Shown one piece after another: positions 34,965-44,427 of a stretch of 64,000 nt of DNA. The stretch covers positions 491,001-555,000 of the forward strand of contig CP107216.1 of assembly GCA_025757645.1 (NCBI GenBank). Reading direction: 5' to 3'. The DNA comes from Clostridiales bacterium (GTDB lineage: Bacteria > Bacillota > Clostridia > Oscillospirales > Oscillospiraceae). The notes under the pieces were generated by a model. The model was not told where the DNA came from and made no database searches. It saw only the letters and a list, made by a program, of their open reading frames with translations. A program made the translations under genes and the position numbers. Each line of letters opens with the position of its first letter. The stretch's first letter is position 1.

Positions 34965-34987
34965 GCGGTTTTCCTCTCTACATAGCA

Positions 34988-35020
34988 GCCCGCCCGCCGG
35001 AACTCCGGCGGGCGGGCTTT
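34988..35020. terminator. Terminator between convergent genes
   Basis: GCCCGCCCGCCGG / CCGGCGGGCGGGC, loop AACT, then TTT. Confidence 0.85.
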
Positions 35021-35036
35021 CCGCTTGAGCGAATGC

Positions 35037-35558
35037 TCAGACGTGTACGATGTAGTTTTCCTTGCGCGGGGCGGCCTCCGGTGCAGGGCCGGCGGCATAG
35101 CCGAGCGCGATCGCGCCGACGCCGCGCAGCGCCTCCGGCAGGCCCCAGTCGCGCAGCAGCGCCTTGCCGTCCGGGCTGTCAAAGATCTCGCGCTCGCGGT
35201 TGACCCACACGGTGCCGAGCCCCTCGGCGTGCGCGGCCAGCATGAGGTTTTCGAGCACGCAGCTGCCGTCGGCCAGATAATTTGCGCGCTCTCCGTCGCC
35301 GAGCACGACCACGATCACCGGCGCGCCGTAGTAGGGGTCGACATCCCTGCCGATCACGGCGGCGTTGAGCTTTGTCAGACGGTCGCGGTAAGCTTTCGTC
35401 TCCACGGCGACGATCGTTGCCGACTGCTCGCCCATGGCCGACGGGGCGTAGGTGCCGGCCTCGAGCACGCGCGCGAGTGTGTCTGCGGGCACGGCGTCCG
35501 GCTTGTAGGCGCGGATGCTCCGCCGGGTCTTTATGAGTGTCAGAAAATCGTTTTTCAT
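35037..35558 (-). CDS. Nitroreductase family protein
   Basis: 173 aa, a compact member of the NAD(P)H-flavin nitroreductase fold. The FMN-binding signature is at the N-terminus (IKTRRSIRAYKPDAVP) and GTYAPSAMGEQ, and LAAHAEGLGTVWV is typical of the second conserved block. Natural substrates vary widely and cannot be read from sequence. It faces the flavodoxin-ferredoxin gene with a shared terminator between. ATG at 35558, GGAGG upstream. Confidence 0.9.
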   Translation of the reverse strand: MKNDFLTLIKTRRSIRAYKPDAVPADTLARVLEAGTYAPSAMGEQSATIVAVETKAYRDRLTKLNAAVIGRDVDPYYGAPVIVVVLGDGERANYLADGSCVLENLMLAAHAEGLGTVWVNREREIFDSPDGKALLRDWGLPEALRGVGAIALGYAAGPAPEAAPRKENYIVHV

Positions 35559-35684
35559 CGGATAGCCTCCTTAATATATTTATTTAAAAATGTTTGAAAT
35601 AAGCATACCACATTTTTCGCCGATGTGCTATAATATTCAATTAATTTCTATCCGTCGTTACGCGCGAAAGGAGTTTCTCAGGCC

Positions 35685-38600
35685 ATGCAGAAGATCGCAG
35701 CTTTCATCGTCAAAAAACGCAGGCTATTGCTTGTCGTCATGCTGGCTCTGGCGGTGGTCTGCGCGGCGCTGATGCCCTTCGTCGGCATCAACACCGACAT
35801 GACCAAGTACCTGCCGGACAGCTCGCAGATGAAGATCGGCATGGACCGCATGAACGAGGCCTTCCCCGACGTGGCGGAGACGTACACCATCCGCGTCATG
35901 TTCCGCGGGCTGGACGCGCGCGACAAGCTTGCCATCCGCGAGCAGCTGGCGGAGATCCCGAATGTGGACAGCGTGGCCTACGAGCCGGACAGCGGCGACT
36001 ACAACCGCGGCGACGCCACGCTCTACAAGCTCACCACGCAGTATGACTACAACTCCGACGAGGAGGCGCAGATCGAGCGCGACGTGGCCGACCGCTTTGA
36101 CGGCTACGACGTGGCCGTGCGCAGCGACGACACCTCGACACCGGATATCCCGCCGATCGTGTTCATCCTCTCGATCGTGCTTGTGACGACGATCCTGCTC
36201 ATCGCCTGCCCGTCGTACTTCGAGCCGGTGCTGTTTCTCATCACGATCGGCATCGCCGTGCTCATCAACCAGGGCACGAACATCTTCCTCGGCGAGACGT
36301 CGGACGTCACGGCGAGCATCTCGGCCATTTTGCAGCTCGCGCTCTCGATGGACTATTCCATCATCCTCATGAATCGCTACCGGCAGGAGCTGCAGGCCGA
36401 TCCCGACCGCGAGGCTGCCATGACGCGCGCGCTCGCGGCGGCGTTCGGCTCGATCACCGGCAGCTCGGTCACGACGATCGTGGGATTGCTGATGCTGGTG
36501 TTCATGCGCTTCAAGATCGGCATGGATCTCGGCATTGTGCTGGCCAAGGGCGTGCTGTGCAGCCTGCTGTGCGTGTTCACGGTGCTGCCCGGCCTGATTT
36601 TGTGGGCGGATAAGCTCGTGCGCAAGACGACGAAAAAGCCGCGCGCGCCCAAGCGCGAGCGCCGGAGCGTGCTCGCGGCGCTCGGCCGCTTCAGCTACCG
36701 GTGGCGCGGCGCGATCGCAGCGGCGTTCGTGCTGCTGTTCGCGGGTACGTATATTCTGCAGCTGTCTACCCAGATCGCCTACACGCTCACGGACGCCGAC
36801 CCGGTCGCGGAGGTGTTCCCGCCGGACAACCCCATCGTCGTGCTGTACAACAACGCCGACGAGGACGCCGTGGCCGCGCTGGCGGACCGGCTCGAGGCCG
36901 ACCCGAACGTCAAGAGCGCCATGGCCTACTCCACCACGCTCGGCAGGCAGTACACCGCCGCGCAGATGGTCAATGTCGTCGGCGCGCTCGACGCCAGCAT
37001 CCCGGTCAGCGCCGATATGCTGGGCATGATCTATTACGATGCCCACAGCGGCGGCCGCGCCGTGACCATCCCGGCCGGGCAGTTTCTGCGCTTTGTTACC
37101 GACCACGTGGCAAATAATGCCGCCTTCGCGCCGTATCTCGACGCGGGCATGACGGCCAATCTTCAGACACTGCAAAAGTTCACCGACCCTGCCGCGCTCA
37201 CGCAGCAGCGGACGGCGGAGTCGCTGGCGGACTTTCTCGGCATGGACGCGGCGGACGCCAAACAGCTGCTGCTCTACTACTACACGCAGCACGGCGATGC
37301 GAGCACCGGCGGTATGACGCTGCCCGCCTTCTCCGACTTCCTCGTCAACGAAGTGCTCACCGACTCCACCTTGGCCGACATGGTCGACGCCTCGGCGCGC
37401 GAGCAGGCGGCCACGCTGCAGACGTTCACGGACGTGAGCGCCATGACCACGCCGCGCGGCTGCGACGAGATCGCGCAGATGCTCGGCATGGACGAGGATA
37501 CCGTCCGGCTGCTGTTCGTGGCATACCACACGCTCAACGGCGACCTGCTCACGGGCGATTGGAACGTTTCGATGCAGACCCTGGTCAACTTCCTCGCCGA
37601 GCACAGCGCCCTGCTCGATGATGCGCAGGCGCAGCAGATCACGATGCTCAGCCGGATCATCAACGGCTCGGTCGACGGCACGAGCTACTCGGCGGCGGAG
37701 CTTGCCGACCTCCTCGGCATGGACGCCGGGCAGGTGCGCCAGCTCTACCTGCTCTACATCAGCCGCCACGGCGACACGAGCGGCTGGACGCTCTCGGTGC
37801 AGCAGTTTGTGGACTTCCTGTGCCAGGAGGTGCTGCCGGACGCGCGCTTTGCCGACCAGCTCAGCGGCGTGGATACCAGCCAGCTCCAGTCGGCGCGCAC
37901 GGTCATCGACGCGGTCGCCTCCGGCCGGAGTTATACGGCGGCGGAACTGGCAAACCTGTTTCAGGGCCTGTCCAGCCAGCTGGACCGCGGCACGATGGAG
38001 CTGCTGTTTCTCTACTATGCCAGCGTGTACAGCAGCGATGCCTCGTGGACGATGTCCATGCAGGAGCTGTTTGACTACCTGCAGAACGATCTGCTCACGG
38101 ACGCGCGCTTTGCGTCCTTCCTGACCGACGACATGCGCGCGCAGATCACCGACGCGCAGACGATGCTCACCGATGCCGTCACGCAGCTGCGCGGCAGCAA
38201 CTACTCCCGCCTCGTGCTCACGACGACGCTGCCGGGCGAGTCGGACGAGACGAGCGCGTTCATCGCGCAGCTCATGCAGGATCTCGACGCCGTCACGACC
38301 GGGGACTATTACCTCATCGGCAACAGCGCCATGGTCTACGAGATGGAAAACAGCTTCGACAGCGAGCTGCTGCTCATCACGCTCCTGACGGCGGCGTCGA
38401 TCTTCCTTGTCGTCGTGTTCACGTTCCGCTCGCTCGTCATTCCGGCGCTGCTCGTGCTGATCGTGCAGTGCGGCGTGTTCATCACCGTCACGGTCGTCGG
38501 ATTGCAGGGGCTGGAGATCTACTACCTTGCGCTGCTGATCGTCGAGTGCATCCTCATGGGTGCGACGATCGACTACGGCATCCTCTACACGAGTTATTAC

Positions 38601-38939
38601 CGCGAGATGCGCGAGAGCATGTCCGTGCGCGACGCGCTCATCGCCGCCTACCGCGGCAGCATCCACACGGTGCTCACCTCCGGCTCGATCATGGTGCTCG
38701 TCACGGCGGTCGTCGGGAAATTTTTCGGCAACCCGACCATCGAGCAGATCTGCCGCACGATTTCCATCGGCGCGTTCTCGGCCATCATCCTCATCCTGCT
38801 GTTTCTGCCCGGCATGCTCGCCCTGCTCGACCGCTGGGTGCTGCCGCGCGACCTGCGCCGCCGGCTGTATCCGCCGAAGGCGCCCAAGGCCCCGAAAGCG
38901 CCAAAACCGCCCAAGGCGGCGCGGGCGTCCTGGCCGTAA
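35685..38939 (+). CDS. MMPL/RND-family transporter with four extracytoplasmic repeats
   Basis: 1084 aa. Two six-helix MMPL-type membrane blocks are visible: residues about 155-310 (IVFILSIVLVTTILLIACPSY ... LALSMDYSIILMNRYRQEL) and about 890-1060 (LLITLLTAASIFLVVVFTFRSL ... MGATIDYGILYTSYYREM), each with the conserved MDYSIILMNRYR / DYGILYTSYYRE motif. Between them, residues about 505-830 hold four related segments of about 75-80 residues, each with LGMD or a variant, an LLY helix, HGD, W-T-x-S-x-Q and FxDxL (for example LADLLGMDAGQVRQLYLLYI). They probably form a large periplasm-facing domain. It may export lipids or drugs. RBS AAAGGAG. Confidence 0.88.
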   Translation: MQKIAAFIVKKRRLLLVVMLALAVVCAALMPFVGINTDMTKYLPDSSQMKIGMDRMNEAFPDVAETYTIRVMFRGLDARDKLAIREQLAEIPNVDSVAYEPDSGDYNRGDATLYKLTTQYDYNSDEEAQIERDVADRFDGYDVAVRSDDTSTPDIPPIVFILSIVLVTTILLIACPSYFEPVLFLITIGIAVLINQGTNIFLGETSDVTASISAILQLALSMDYSIILMNRYRQELQADPDREAAMTRALAAAFGSITGSSVTTIVGLLMLVFMRFKIGMDLGIVLAKGVLCSLLCVFTVLPGLILWADKLVRKTTKKPRAPKRERRSVLAALGRFSYRWRGAIAAAFVLLFAGTYILQLSTQIAYTLTDADPVAEVFPPDNPIVVLYNNADEDAVAALADRLEADPNVKSAMAYSTTLGRQYTAAQMVNVVGALDASIPVSADMLGMIYYDAHSGGRAVTIPAGQFLRFVTDHVANNAAFAPYLDAGMTANLQTLQKFTDPAALTQQRTAESLADFLGMDAADAKQLLLYYYTQHGDASTGGMTLPAFSDFLVNEVLTDSTLADMVDASAREQAATLQTFTDVSAMTTPRGCDEIAQMLGMDEDTVRLLFVAYHTLNGDLLTGDWNVSMQTLVNFLAEHSALLDDAQAQQITMLSRIINGSVDGTSYSAAELADLLGMDAGQVRQLYLLYISRHGDTSGWTLSVQQFVDFLCQEVLPDARFADQLSGVDTSQLQSARTVIDAVASGRSYTAAELANLFQGLSSQLDRGTMELLFLYYASVYSSDASWTMSMQELFDYLQNDLLTDARFASFLTDDMRAQITDAQTMLTDAVTQLRGSNYSRLVLTTTLPGESDETSAFIAQLMQDLDAVTTGDYYLIGNSAMVYEMENSFDSELLLITLLTAASIFLVVVFTFRSLVIPALLVLIVQCGVFITVTVVGLQGLEIYYLALLIVECILMGATIDYGILYTSYYREMRESMSVRDALIAAYRGSIHTVLTSGSIMVLVTAVVGKFFGNPTIEQICRTISIGAFSAIILILLFLPGMLALLDRWVLPRDLRRRLYPPKAPKAPKAPKPPKAARASWP

Positions 38940-38962
38940 CCAAACAGATGCACAGAAAAAAC

Positions 38963-38996
38963 AAGGCGGCGTACCGATTATGGTACGCCGCCTTTC
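38963..38996. terminator. Terminator of the first MMPL gene
   Basis: AAGGCGGCGTACC / GGTACGCCGCCTT with a 6-nt loop and TTT. Confidence 0.88.
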
Positions 38997-39005
38997 CGCG
39001 TGTTC

Positions 39006-39060
39006 AAAAAGCCTCGCAGCGTTTGCCGCCCGCAGGCGGCAAAACATTGCAAGCCTTTTG
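39006..39060. repeat. Compound hairpin after the TetR gene
   Basis: AAAAGCCTCGCA (39007-39018) pairs imperfectly with TTGCAAGCCTTTT (39047-39059); inside it GTTTGCCGCC (39021-39030) pairs with GGCGGCAAAA (39035-39044). The nested structure has the look of a repetitive extragenic element, and also of a terminator for the minus-strand tetR at 39110. Confidence 0.5.
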
Positions 39061-39109
39061 TTTTCAAAAGTGCAGCACTTCGATCAGCAGCAGCCAGGCC
39101 AGACCGTCT

Positions 39110-39694
39110 TCATACTGCTTCCGACGTGAAGGAATTCCACAGGTGCTCAAAGACGGTGGTCATCTCCGCTGTCAGCGCGTCCGGGTCGAGGTTCGGCTCG
39201 GTCAGGTAGCGCTTGAGGTTCTGGATGAGCCCGCCGACGGTGAACGTCGCCAGCGTGTCGGCAAGTTCCGGGCTGTCCGTCACGGCGCCGCAGTAGGCGC
39301 GCACGCGCCGGCTGGAACTGGCGAAGATGTGCTCGCTGATGATCTCGAAGATGATCGGCAGCGACTTGCTGCGCAGGCCCATGCGGATGAGCGCCGGGCG
39401 CTCGTCTATAAAGGCGATGAGCGCGCGCCACGAGCGCTGGAAATGCTCCACGGGCGAGTCGGTCGCGGCGTCGGCCTCGCTCTCGATCTGCCACTGGATC
39501 TCGTTGAGGTAAAAGCGCAGGAAGTCGTACTTATCTTCAAAATGCGAGTAGAACGTCGGGCGGCGGATGAGTGCCCGGGCGCACAGCTCATTGACCGTGA
39601 TGTCGTCAAACGTCTCCTCGGCCATCAGCGCCTCGAACGCCGCCATGAGCGCACGATAGGTTTTCTGCACGCGCAGATCGTTCTTTTTTTCCAT
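39110..39694 (-). CDS. TetR family regulator, divergent from the second MMPL gene
   Basis: 194 aa from MEKKNDLRVQKTYRALMAAF, ATG at 39694 after AAAGGAG. The helix-turn-helix region is MAEETFDDITVNELCARALIRRPTFYSHFEDKY. The C-terminal half (WRALIAFIDERPALIRMGL ... EHIFASSSRRVRAYCG) belongs to the TetR_C_7-like group. It is divergent from the MMPL transporter at 39878, the usual layout for a local efflux repressor. An AT-rich inverted sequence GATAAATATC ... GATATTT in the intergenic region is a possible operator. Confidence 0.86.
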   Translation of the reverse strand: MEKKNDLRVQKTYRALMAAFEALMAEETFDDITVNELCARALIRRPTFYSHFEDKYDFLRFYLNEIQWQIESEADAATDSPVEHFQRSWRALIAFIDERPALIRMGLRSKSLPIIFEIISEHIFASSSRRVRAYCGAVTDSPELADTLATFTVGGLIQNLKRYLTEPNLDPDALTAEMTTVFEHLWNSFTSEAV

Positions 39695-39877
39695 GATGCC
39701 GCACTCCTTTACGCCCATCGTATCGTATCGAACAAACGACACGAGCGGAACAAGCGATAAATATCTTACACTTTCATGATAACTGATATTTGTAATTTAT
39801 CATTTTTCAGCTTATCTTTCTGTTATCAAAAAGTCAACCCCCGCGTTTTTGTCGGGGTAAGGAGTGGTGATTCCATT

Positions 39878-42800
39878 ATGAATCAGAAACCGTCCCCGCT
39901 GCACCGTGCATCGGAATGGATCGTCGACCATTACCGGCTGTTTTTCGTCGTCTTTGCCGCGCTGCTGGTCTTTTCCGCGGTCGCGTCCGGCTGGGTGAAG
40001 GTCGAAAACGACGTTGCGGCCTATCTGCCGGCCGATTCCGAGACGCGGCAGGGGCTGGACATCATGGAGCAGGAGTTCCAGACCTACGGGTCGGCGAAGA
40101 TCCTCCTGCGCGACACGGACGCGGATGCCGCCGCGGCCACGGCGGAGCAGATCCGCGCGGTCGACGGGGTGGACAGCTGCACGTACACGATGAATGATAC
40201 GGGCAGCGCGCTGCTGAGCGTTAGCCTGTCGGATCTGGAGGGGTCGGACACGTGCGCGCAGACCGTGCAGGCCCTGCGCGACCTGCTCGACGGCAGCGGC
40301 GCGTACATTTATTCCGCCGAGGGCTACAGCATCTCCGATCAGATCAACGGCGAGGTGCGCGGCCTGCTCGTCATCGTGGCGATCATCCTCGTCACGGTGC
40401 TCACGTTCACGTCCTCGACGTATGCCGAGGTGCCCATCCTGCTCATCACGTTCCTCGCGGCGGCGCTCATCAACAAGGGCACGAACTTCGTTTTCGGCAC
40501 GATCTCGTTCGTGTCCAACGCCGTGGCCATCCTGCTGCAGCTGGCCATGTCGGTGGACTACGCCATCATTTTCTGCAACCGCTACAAGCAGGCGCATGAG
40601 ACGCTGCCGGTGCGCGAGGCAGTCATCGAGTCGCTGGAAAAATCCATTACCGTCATCAGCTCCTCGAGCCTGACGACCATTGCGGGCCTCGTCGCCATGA
40701 CGTTCATGAAGTTCGGCCTCGGGCGCGACCTCGGCATCGTGCTCATCAAGGCGATCTTGATCAGCATGCTGACGGTGTTCCTGCTCATGCCGGGGCTGCT
40801 GCTCAAGCTCGGCCCGGCCATGGATAAGACGAAGCACCGCAACTTCGTGCCGAAGATCTCGGGCGTCGGCCGTCTCGCGTGGCGGACGCGCCGCGTGGTG
40901 CCGCTGGTGTTCGCGGCCGTGCTCGTCGTGGCGTGCATCGGCGCCAACCGCGTGAGCTATGTTTACAGCGAAGCGCCGCTCAAAACGCACAACGCGGACG
41001 TCAACCGCACCGCGTCGCAGGCGATCACGGATGATTTCGGCGACGAGACGGTGCTGGCCGTCGTCGTCCCGGCCGGGGATTATACCCAGGAGGCCGCGCT
41101 GCTCGACGCCCTCTCGGCTCTGCCGGAGGTCAAGAGCGCCGTCGGCATTGCGGGCACGGAGGCGGCCGGCGGCTACCGGCTGGCGGACGCGGTCGATTAC
41201 CGGACGTTCGCGCAGCTCAGCGGCGCGGACAGCACGAGCGCGCCGGCGCTCTTCGCGCTCTACGCGGCCGAAAACGGCGCCGCGCAGACGGCCGCGCAGG
41301 ATCTGAGCGGCTATCAGGTGCCGCTGCTGAAGCTGTTCGAATTCCTGAATGACAAGATCGCCGACGGCACCGTCACGCTCAGCGCCGCGCAGGCGGCGCA
41401 GGTCACGGCGCTCAGCAGCCAGCTCGAGCGCGCCAGCGCGCAGCTCGAGGGCACGTCGTACCATCGTCTCGTGCTCACGCTTGCCGCGGCCTCGGACGGG
41501 GACGAGACGTTTGCCCTGCTCGACCGCATCCACGCCGTCGTGCACCAGTACTACCCCACCGACAGCTATCTCGTCGGCGACGCCATGTCCGCCTACGGGT
41601 CCGAGCAAACGTTCACGCAGGACAACGTCATGGTCAGCGCCATGTCCATCCTCATGGTCATGCTCGTGCTGCTGTTCACGTTCCGCTCGCTCGGTATGCC
41701 CATTTTGCTCACGCTCGTCATTCAGGGCAGCATCTGGATCAACTTCGGCATCACGGTGCTCACGGGCGAGTATGTGCTCTTCATGGTCTATCTCGTGGCC
41801 AGCGCCATTCAGATGGGCTGCAACGTGGACTATGCGATCGTCGTCGCCTCGCACTATACCGAGGCGCGCGCCGATCAGGGCCCGCGCGAGGCCATGATCA
41901 CGGCGCTGAACCTCGCCTTCCCGACCATCATCACATCCGGCACGATGCTCATCTCCGCCGGCCTGCTCATCGGCGCGCGCGTCTCGTCCGGCGCGGTGGC
42001 CGGCATGGGCCGGTTCGTGGGCGTCGGGTCGCTCATCACGGTGTTTCTCGTGCTGTTCGTGCTGCCGCAGCTTCTGCTGCTGGGCGATACCTTCGTGCGC
42101 CGGACGGCACTGCCCGCGCAGCGCCGCCTGCCGCTGACCGCGGCGAGCCGCGCGGCCCGCTGGGTGCTGCTCGCGGCGGCGGTGTTCGTCATGGCCGTGT
42201 CGCCGTGGAGCGTCGTGCGCACGCAGCAGAAGCGGGCCGACCGTGTCGTCGCCGATACGCAGCTGTGCGGCAGCGCCCGCTCGCTCGGCGAGCTGGCGGC
42301 GTCCCTCGGCGCGCAGCAGGAGACGTATGACGCGCTCAAGCTCTCGTTTGCTACGGGCGTCGTGACGGATAACGTCGGCCAGAGCCGGCTCGAGAGCGGG
42401 CAGGCGGAGTATGACGCCGGCAGAGAAAAGCTCGCCGCCGGGCAGCAGGCGCTCGACGCTGCGGCGGCCGAGATCGCGGCCGGGCAGAGCAAGCTCGACA
42501 CGGCGGCCGGTACGCTGGCCTCCGGCCGGCAGACGCTGGCGGCGAACCGGCAGCAGCTGGCGCAGGACCTCGCGGCGCTCACCCCGTATGAGGACGACAC
42601 CGAGCGGCTGGAGCAGGGCATCGCCGTGCTCATGCAGGACGAGACGCTGCGCGCGCGGGCAGGCGCGTCCGCGAGCTATGGCGACATCTGCGCGCTCGCG
42701 CAGGATCTCTACACGGCGGATATGGACACTGCGCGCACGGAGGCGGCGGTCTGGACGGGCATCTGCATCACACTGTTCGCGGCCGGTGCGCTCGCGTTCG

Positions 42801-43012
42801 CGGGCGTGTGCCTCGGCCACAGGAGCGGAAAGGCCGTGGCGTGGTGCACGGCGCTGGCGGCGATCCTGTCCGTCGGCTGCCTGATCGCCATGCTGGCCGC
42901 CGGTCACGGTGCGCTGCGCACGCTGTGCCTGTGCGCGGCGCTGGCGCTGCTCGTGCTGGCGTTCGTGGCCGCCGGGTTCACGCTCCGGCAGCGCGCGCAG
43001 CGGGCGCAGTAA
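39878..43012 (+). CDS. MMPL/RND-family transporter with C-terminal coiled coil
   Basis: 1044 aa from MNQKPSPLHRASEWIVDHYRLF. It has two MMPL-type membrane blocks: residues about 160-320 (VRGLLVIVAIILVTVLTFTSST ... QLAMSVDYAIIFCNRYKQA) and about 580-740 (SAMSILMVMLVLLFTFRSLG ... QMGCNVDYAIVVASHYTEAR). After residue about 770 comes an extra helix, a regular coiled coil (residues about 835-905, AEYDAGREKLAAGQQALDAAAA) of 7-residue AAGQxxLD repeats, and final membrane helices. Related proteins export lipids, siderophores or antibiotics. It differs in the loops from the paralogue at 35685. Terminator follows. Confidence 0.88.
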   Translation: MNQKPSPLHRASEWIVDHYRLFFVVFAALLVFSAVASGWVKVENDVAAYLPADSETRQGLDIMEQEFQTYGSAKILLRDTDADAAAATAEQIRAVDGVDSCTYTMNDTGSALLSVSLSDLEGSDTCAQTVQALRDLLDGSGAYIYSAEGYSISDQINGEVRGLLVIVAIILVTVLTFTSSTYAEVPILLITFLAAALINKGTNFVFGTISFVSNAVAILLQLAMSVDYAIIFCNRYKQAHETLPVREAVIESLEKSITVISSSSLTTIAGLVAMTFMKFGLGRDLGIVLIKAILISMLTVFLLMPGLLLKLGPAMDKTKHRNFVPKISGVGRLAWRTRRVVPLVFAAVLVVACIGANRVSYVYSEAPLKTHNADVNRTASQAITDDFGDETVLAVVVPAGDYTQEAALLDALSALPEVKSAVGIAGTEAAGGYRLADAVDYRTFAQLSGADSTSAPALFALYAAENGAAQTAAQDLSGYQVPLLKLFEFLNDKIADGTVTLSAAQAAQVTALSSQLERASAQLEGTSYHRLVLTLAAASDGDETFALLDRIHAVVHQYYPTDSYLVGDAMSAYGSEQTFTQDNVMVSAMSILMVMLVLLFTFRSLGMPILLTLVIQGSIWINFGITVLTGEYVLFMVYLVASAIQMGCNVDYAIVVASHYTEARADQGPREAMITALNLAFPTIITSGTMLISAGLLIGARVSSGAVAGMGRFVGVGSLITVFLVLFVLPQLLLLGDTFVRRTALPAQRRLPLTAASRAARWVLLAAAVFVMAVSPWSVVRTQQKRADRVVADTQLCGSARSLGELAASLGAQQETYDALKLSFATGVVTDNVGQSRLESGQAEYDAGREKLAAGQQALDAAAAEIAAGQSKLDTAAGTLASGRQTLAANRQQLAQDLAALTPYEDDTERLEQGIAVLMQDETLRARAGASASYGDICALAQDLYTADMDTARTEAAVWTGICITLFAAGALAFAGVCLGHRSGKAVAWCTALAAILSVGCLIAMLAAGHGALRTLCLCAALALLVLAFVAAGFTLRQRAQRAQ

Positions 43013-43027
43013 GGCACAGGGAAAGAA

Positions 43028-43065
43028 AAAACCGGGGCGCAGGCAGCTGCCTGCACCCCGGTTTT
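43028..43065. terminator. Terminator of the second MMPL gene
   Basis: AAAACCGGGG ... CCCCGGTTTT with inner GCAGGCAGCTGCCTGC. Confidence 0.9.
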
Positions 43066-43124
43066 GCTTTTGCGCCGCGCTGTGTTATAATGGGCCATCA
43101 CGGTCGAAAGGAATTGCGATCCCA

Positions 43125-43589
43125 ATGGTCAAAGTGCTCTTTATCTGCCACGGCAACATCTGCCGCAGCCCGATGGCGGAGTATCTGCTCCGGGACATGG
43201 TGCGGCGGCAGGGGCTCGCGGCGCAGTTTCAGATCGCCTCGGCGGCGACGAGCCGCGAGGAGATCGGCAACGACGTCTACCCGCCCGCACGCGCCGAGCT
43301 GCGCGCGCACGGCGTCCCCGTCGGTCACCGCGCCGCCGTGCAGGTCACGCCGCGCGACTACGATGATTACGACTGGCTGCTGACGATGGACGAGAACAAC
43401 GCGCGCAACCTCCGCCGCATACTTCCGCACGACCCGGACGGGAAGATCCGAGCGCTGCTGTCGTTTGCGGGCCTGCAGCGCGGCATCGCCGACCCGTGGT
43501 ATACGGGCGATTTCGGCACGACGTATGACGATCTCGTGCTCGGCTGCACGGCGTTTCTGGACGCGCTGCGCCGCCGCGGCGATATTTAA
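43125..43589 (+). CDS. Low-molecular-weight protein tyrosine phosphatase
   Basis: 154 aa from MVKVLFICHGNICRSPMAEYLL. The catalytic P-loop C-x5-R-S is CHGNICRS (residues 8-15), and the general acid loop is DPWYTGDF near residue 125. These enzymes dephosphorylate tyrosine on exopolysaccharide kinases or on other substrates. No kinase partner is near. RBS AAAGGAATT upstream. Confidence 0.96.
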   Translation: MVKVLFICHGNICRSPMAEYLLRDMVRRQGLAAQFQIASAATSREEIGNDVYPPARAELRAHGVPVGHRAAVQVTPRDYDDYDWLLTMDENNARNLRRILPHDPDGKIRALLSFAGLQRGIADPWYTGDFGTTYDDLVLGCTAFLDALRRRGDI

Positions 43590-43593
43590 AAAG

Positions 43594-43621
43594 AATGACC
43601 GCCCCGGCCGGGGCGGTCATT
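43594..43621. terminator. Palindromic terminator between convergent genes
   Basis: AATGACCGCCCCGG / CCGGGGCGGTCATT, a 28-bp perfect palindrome between the phosphatase stop and the opposing gene's stop. Confidence 0.7.
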
Positions 43622-43626
43622 CCTGT

Positions 43627-44391
43627 TTATGGCGCAATATCCGGGAGCGAAAGGCCGAGTCTTTCGGCCAGCTCGGCCAGATAACGGATGTGGCCGTCAT
43701 CCGCACTGCGGATGGTGAAGTATCCGGTTTTGTCAGCCGTGATGTTCTGCCCGTGGCAGATTACCCGCTCCTCTTTTTGCAAATAGACCTGCTTGCCATG
43801 GGCTTTTTCGCGCTGGTATGCGTGCACAGCGTTCAGATAGTATTGTGCAAACAGTGCTTGTGCTTTTTCCAGGTCGCCCAGATGGCCGCAGATCATTGCT
43901 TCGTCGAGCAGGATCAGCTGCCGGCCCATCACATCGAAGTGCGGATAGTCACACCGGTGCGCGAGAATCGCCTTCCGGGAGGACAGCACGTCGTAGACGG
44001 GCAGTACTTTTGTCAGCACATCGGGCAGAATCTGATTCAGGAGCTGTGACGGCTGCTTTCGCAGGTCAAAGCACAGCTCCTGCCTGCCGTCAATGCTCCC
44101 GAGACGGGAGCGCAGGGTACAGTTGTATTCGCGGTAATATCGTTTTGGTGGCGATGGGGAAAAGGTGCGCTCGTCGCACTCCGGTATGCGGATGCCGAGA
44201 TTGACCCACATTTGCTGTGCGGGGCCCGCAGACGGCAAACCGCACTGGAAGTGGATGACCTGCGACAGGTCGCCGGAGACAAAGCGGTGCAGTGTCCGCC
44301 CGTATTTCCGGAAGCCGAGCGGCTTGAGCTGCGCATAGACGGCGGCCTCAATCTCGTCGGTGCATATGGCTGCTTTGGATTTTTCGTTCAT
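43627..44391 (-). CDS. DUF4304-like protein
   Basis: 254 aa. The N-terminal part (YAQLKPLGFRKYGRTLHRFV, QVIHFQCGLPSAG, VNLGIRIPECDER) follows the pattern of DUF4304, a family of cytoplasmic proteins of unknown function common in Clostridia and in polymorphic-toxin neighbourhoods. The later part is helical (YNAVHAYQREKAHGKQVYL). AGGGAG precedes the ATG at 44391. Here no toxin gene is adjacent. No function can be assigned. Confidence 0.7.
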   Translation of the reverse strand: MNEKSKAAICTDEIEAAVYAQLKPLGFRKYGRTLHRFVSGDLSQVIHFQCGLPSAGPAQQMWVNLGIRIPECDERTFSPSPPKRYYREYNCTLRSRLGSIDGRQELCFDLRKQPSQLLNQILPDVLTKVLPVYDVLSSRKAILAHRCDYPHFDVMGRQLILLDEAMICGHLGDLEKAQALFAQYYLNAVHAYQREKAHGKQVYLQKEERVICHGQNITADKTGYFTIRSADDGHIRYLAELAERLGLSLPDIAP

Positions 44392-44427
44392 GTTCGTACT
44401 CCCTCCGAGGGGATCGCACTTTCATCA

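Noticed and set aside
35724..39047. 1107-codon minus-strand frame opposite the first MMPL transporter
   Set aside because: Shadow of the transporter gene; no ribosome site or recognisable domain, and its composition is that of the complement of a GC-rich gene.
39812..42907. Long minus-strand frame opposite the second MMPL transporter
   Set aside because: Same reason: antisense shadow without motifs.
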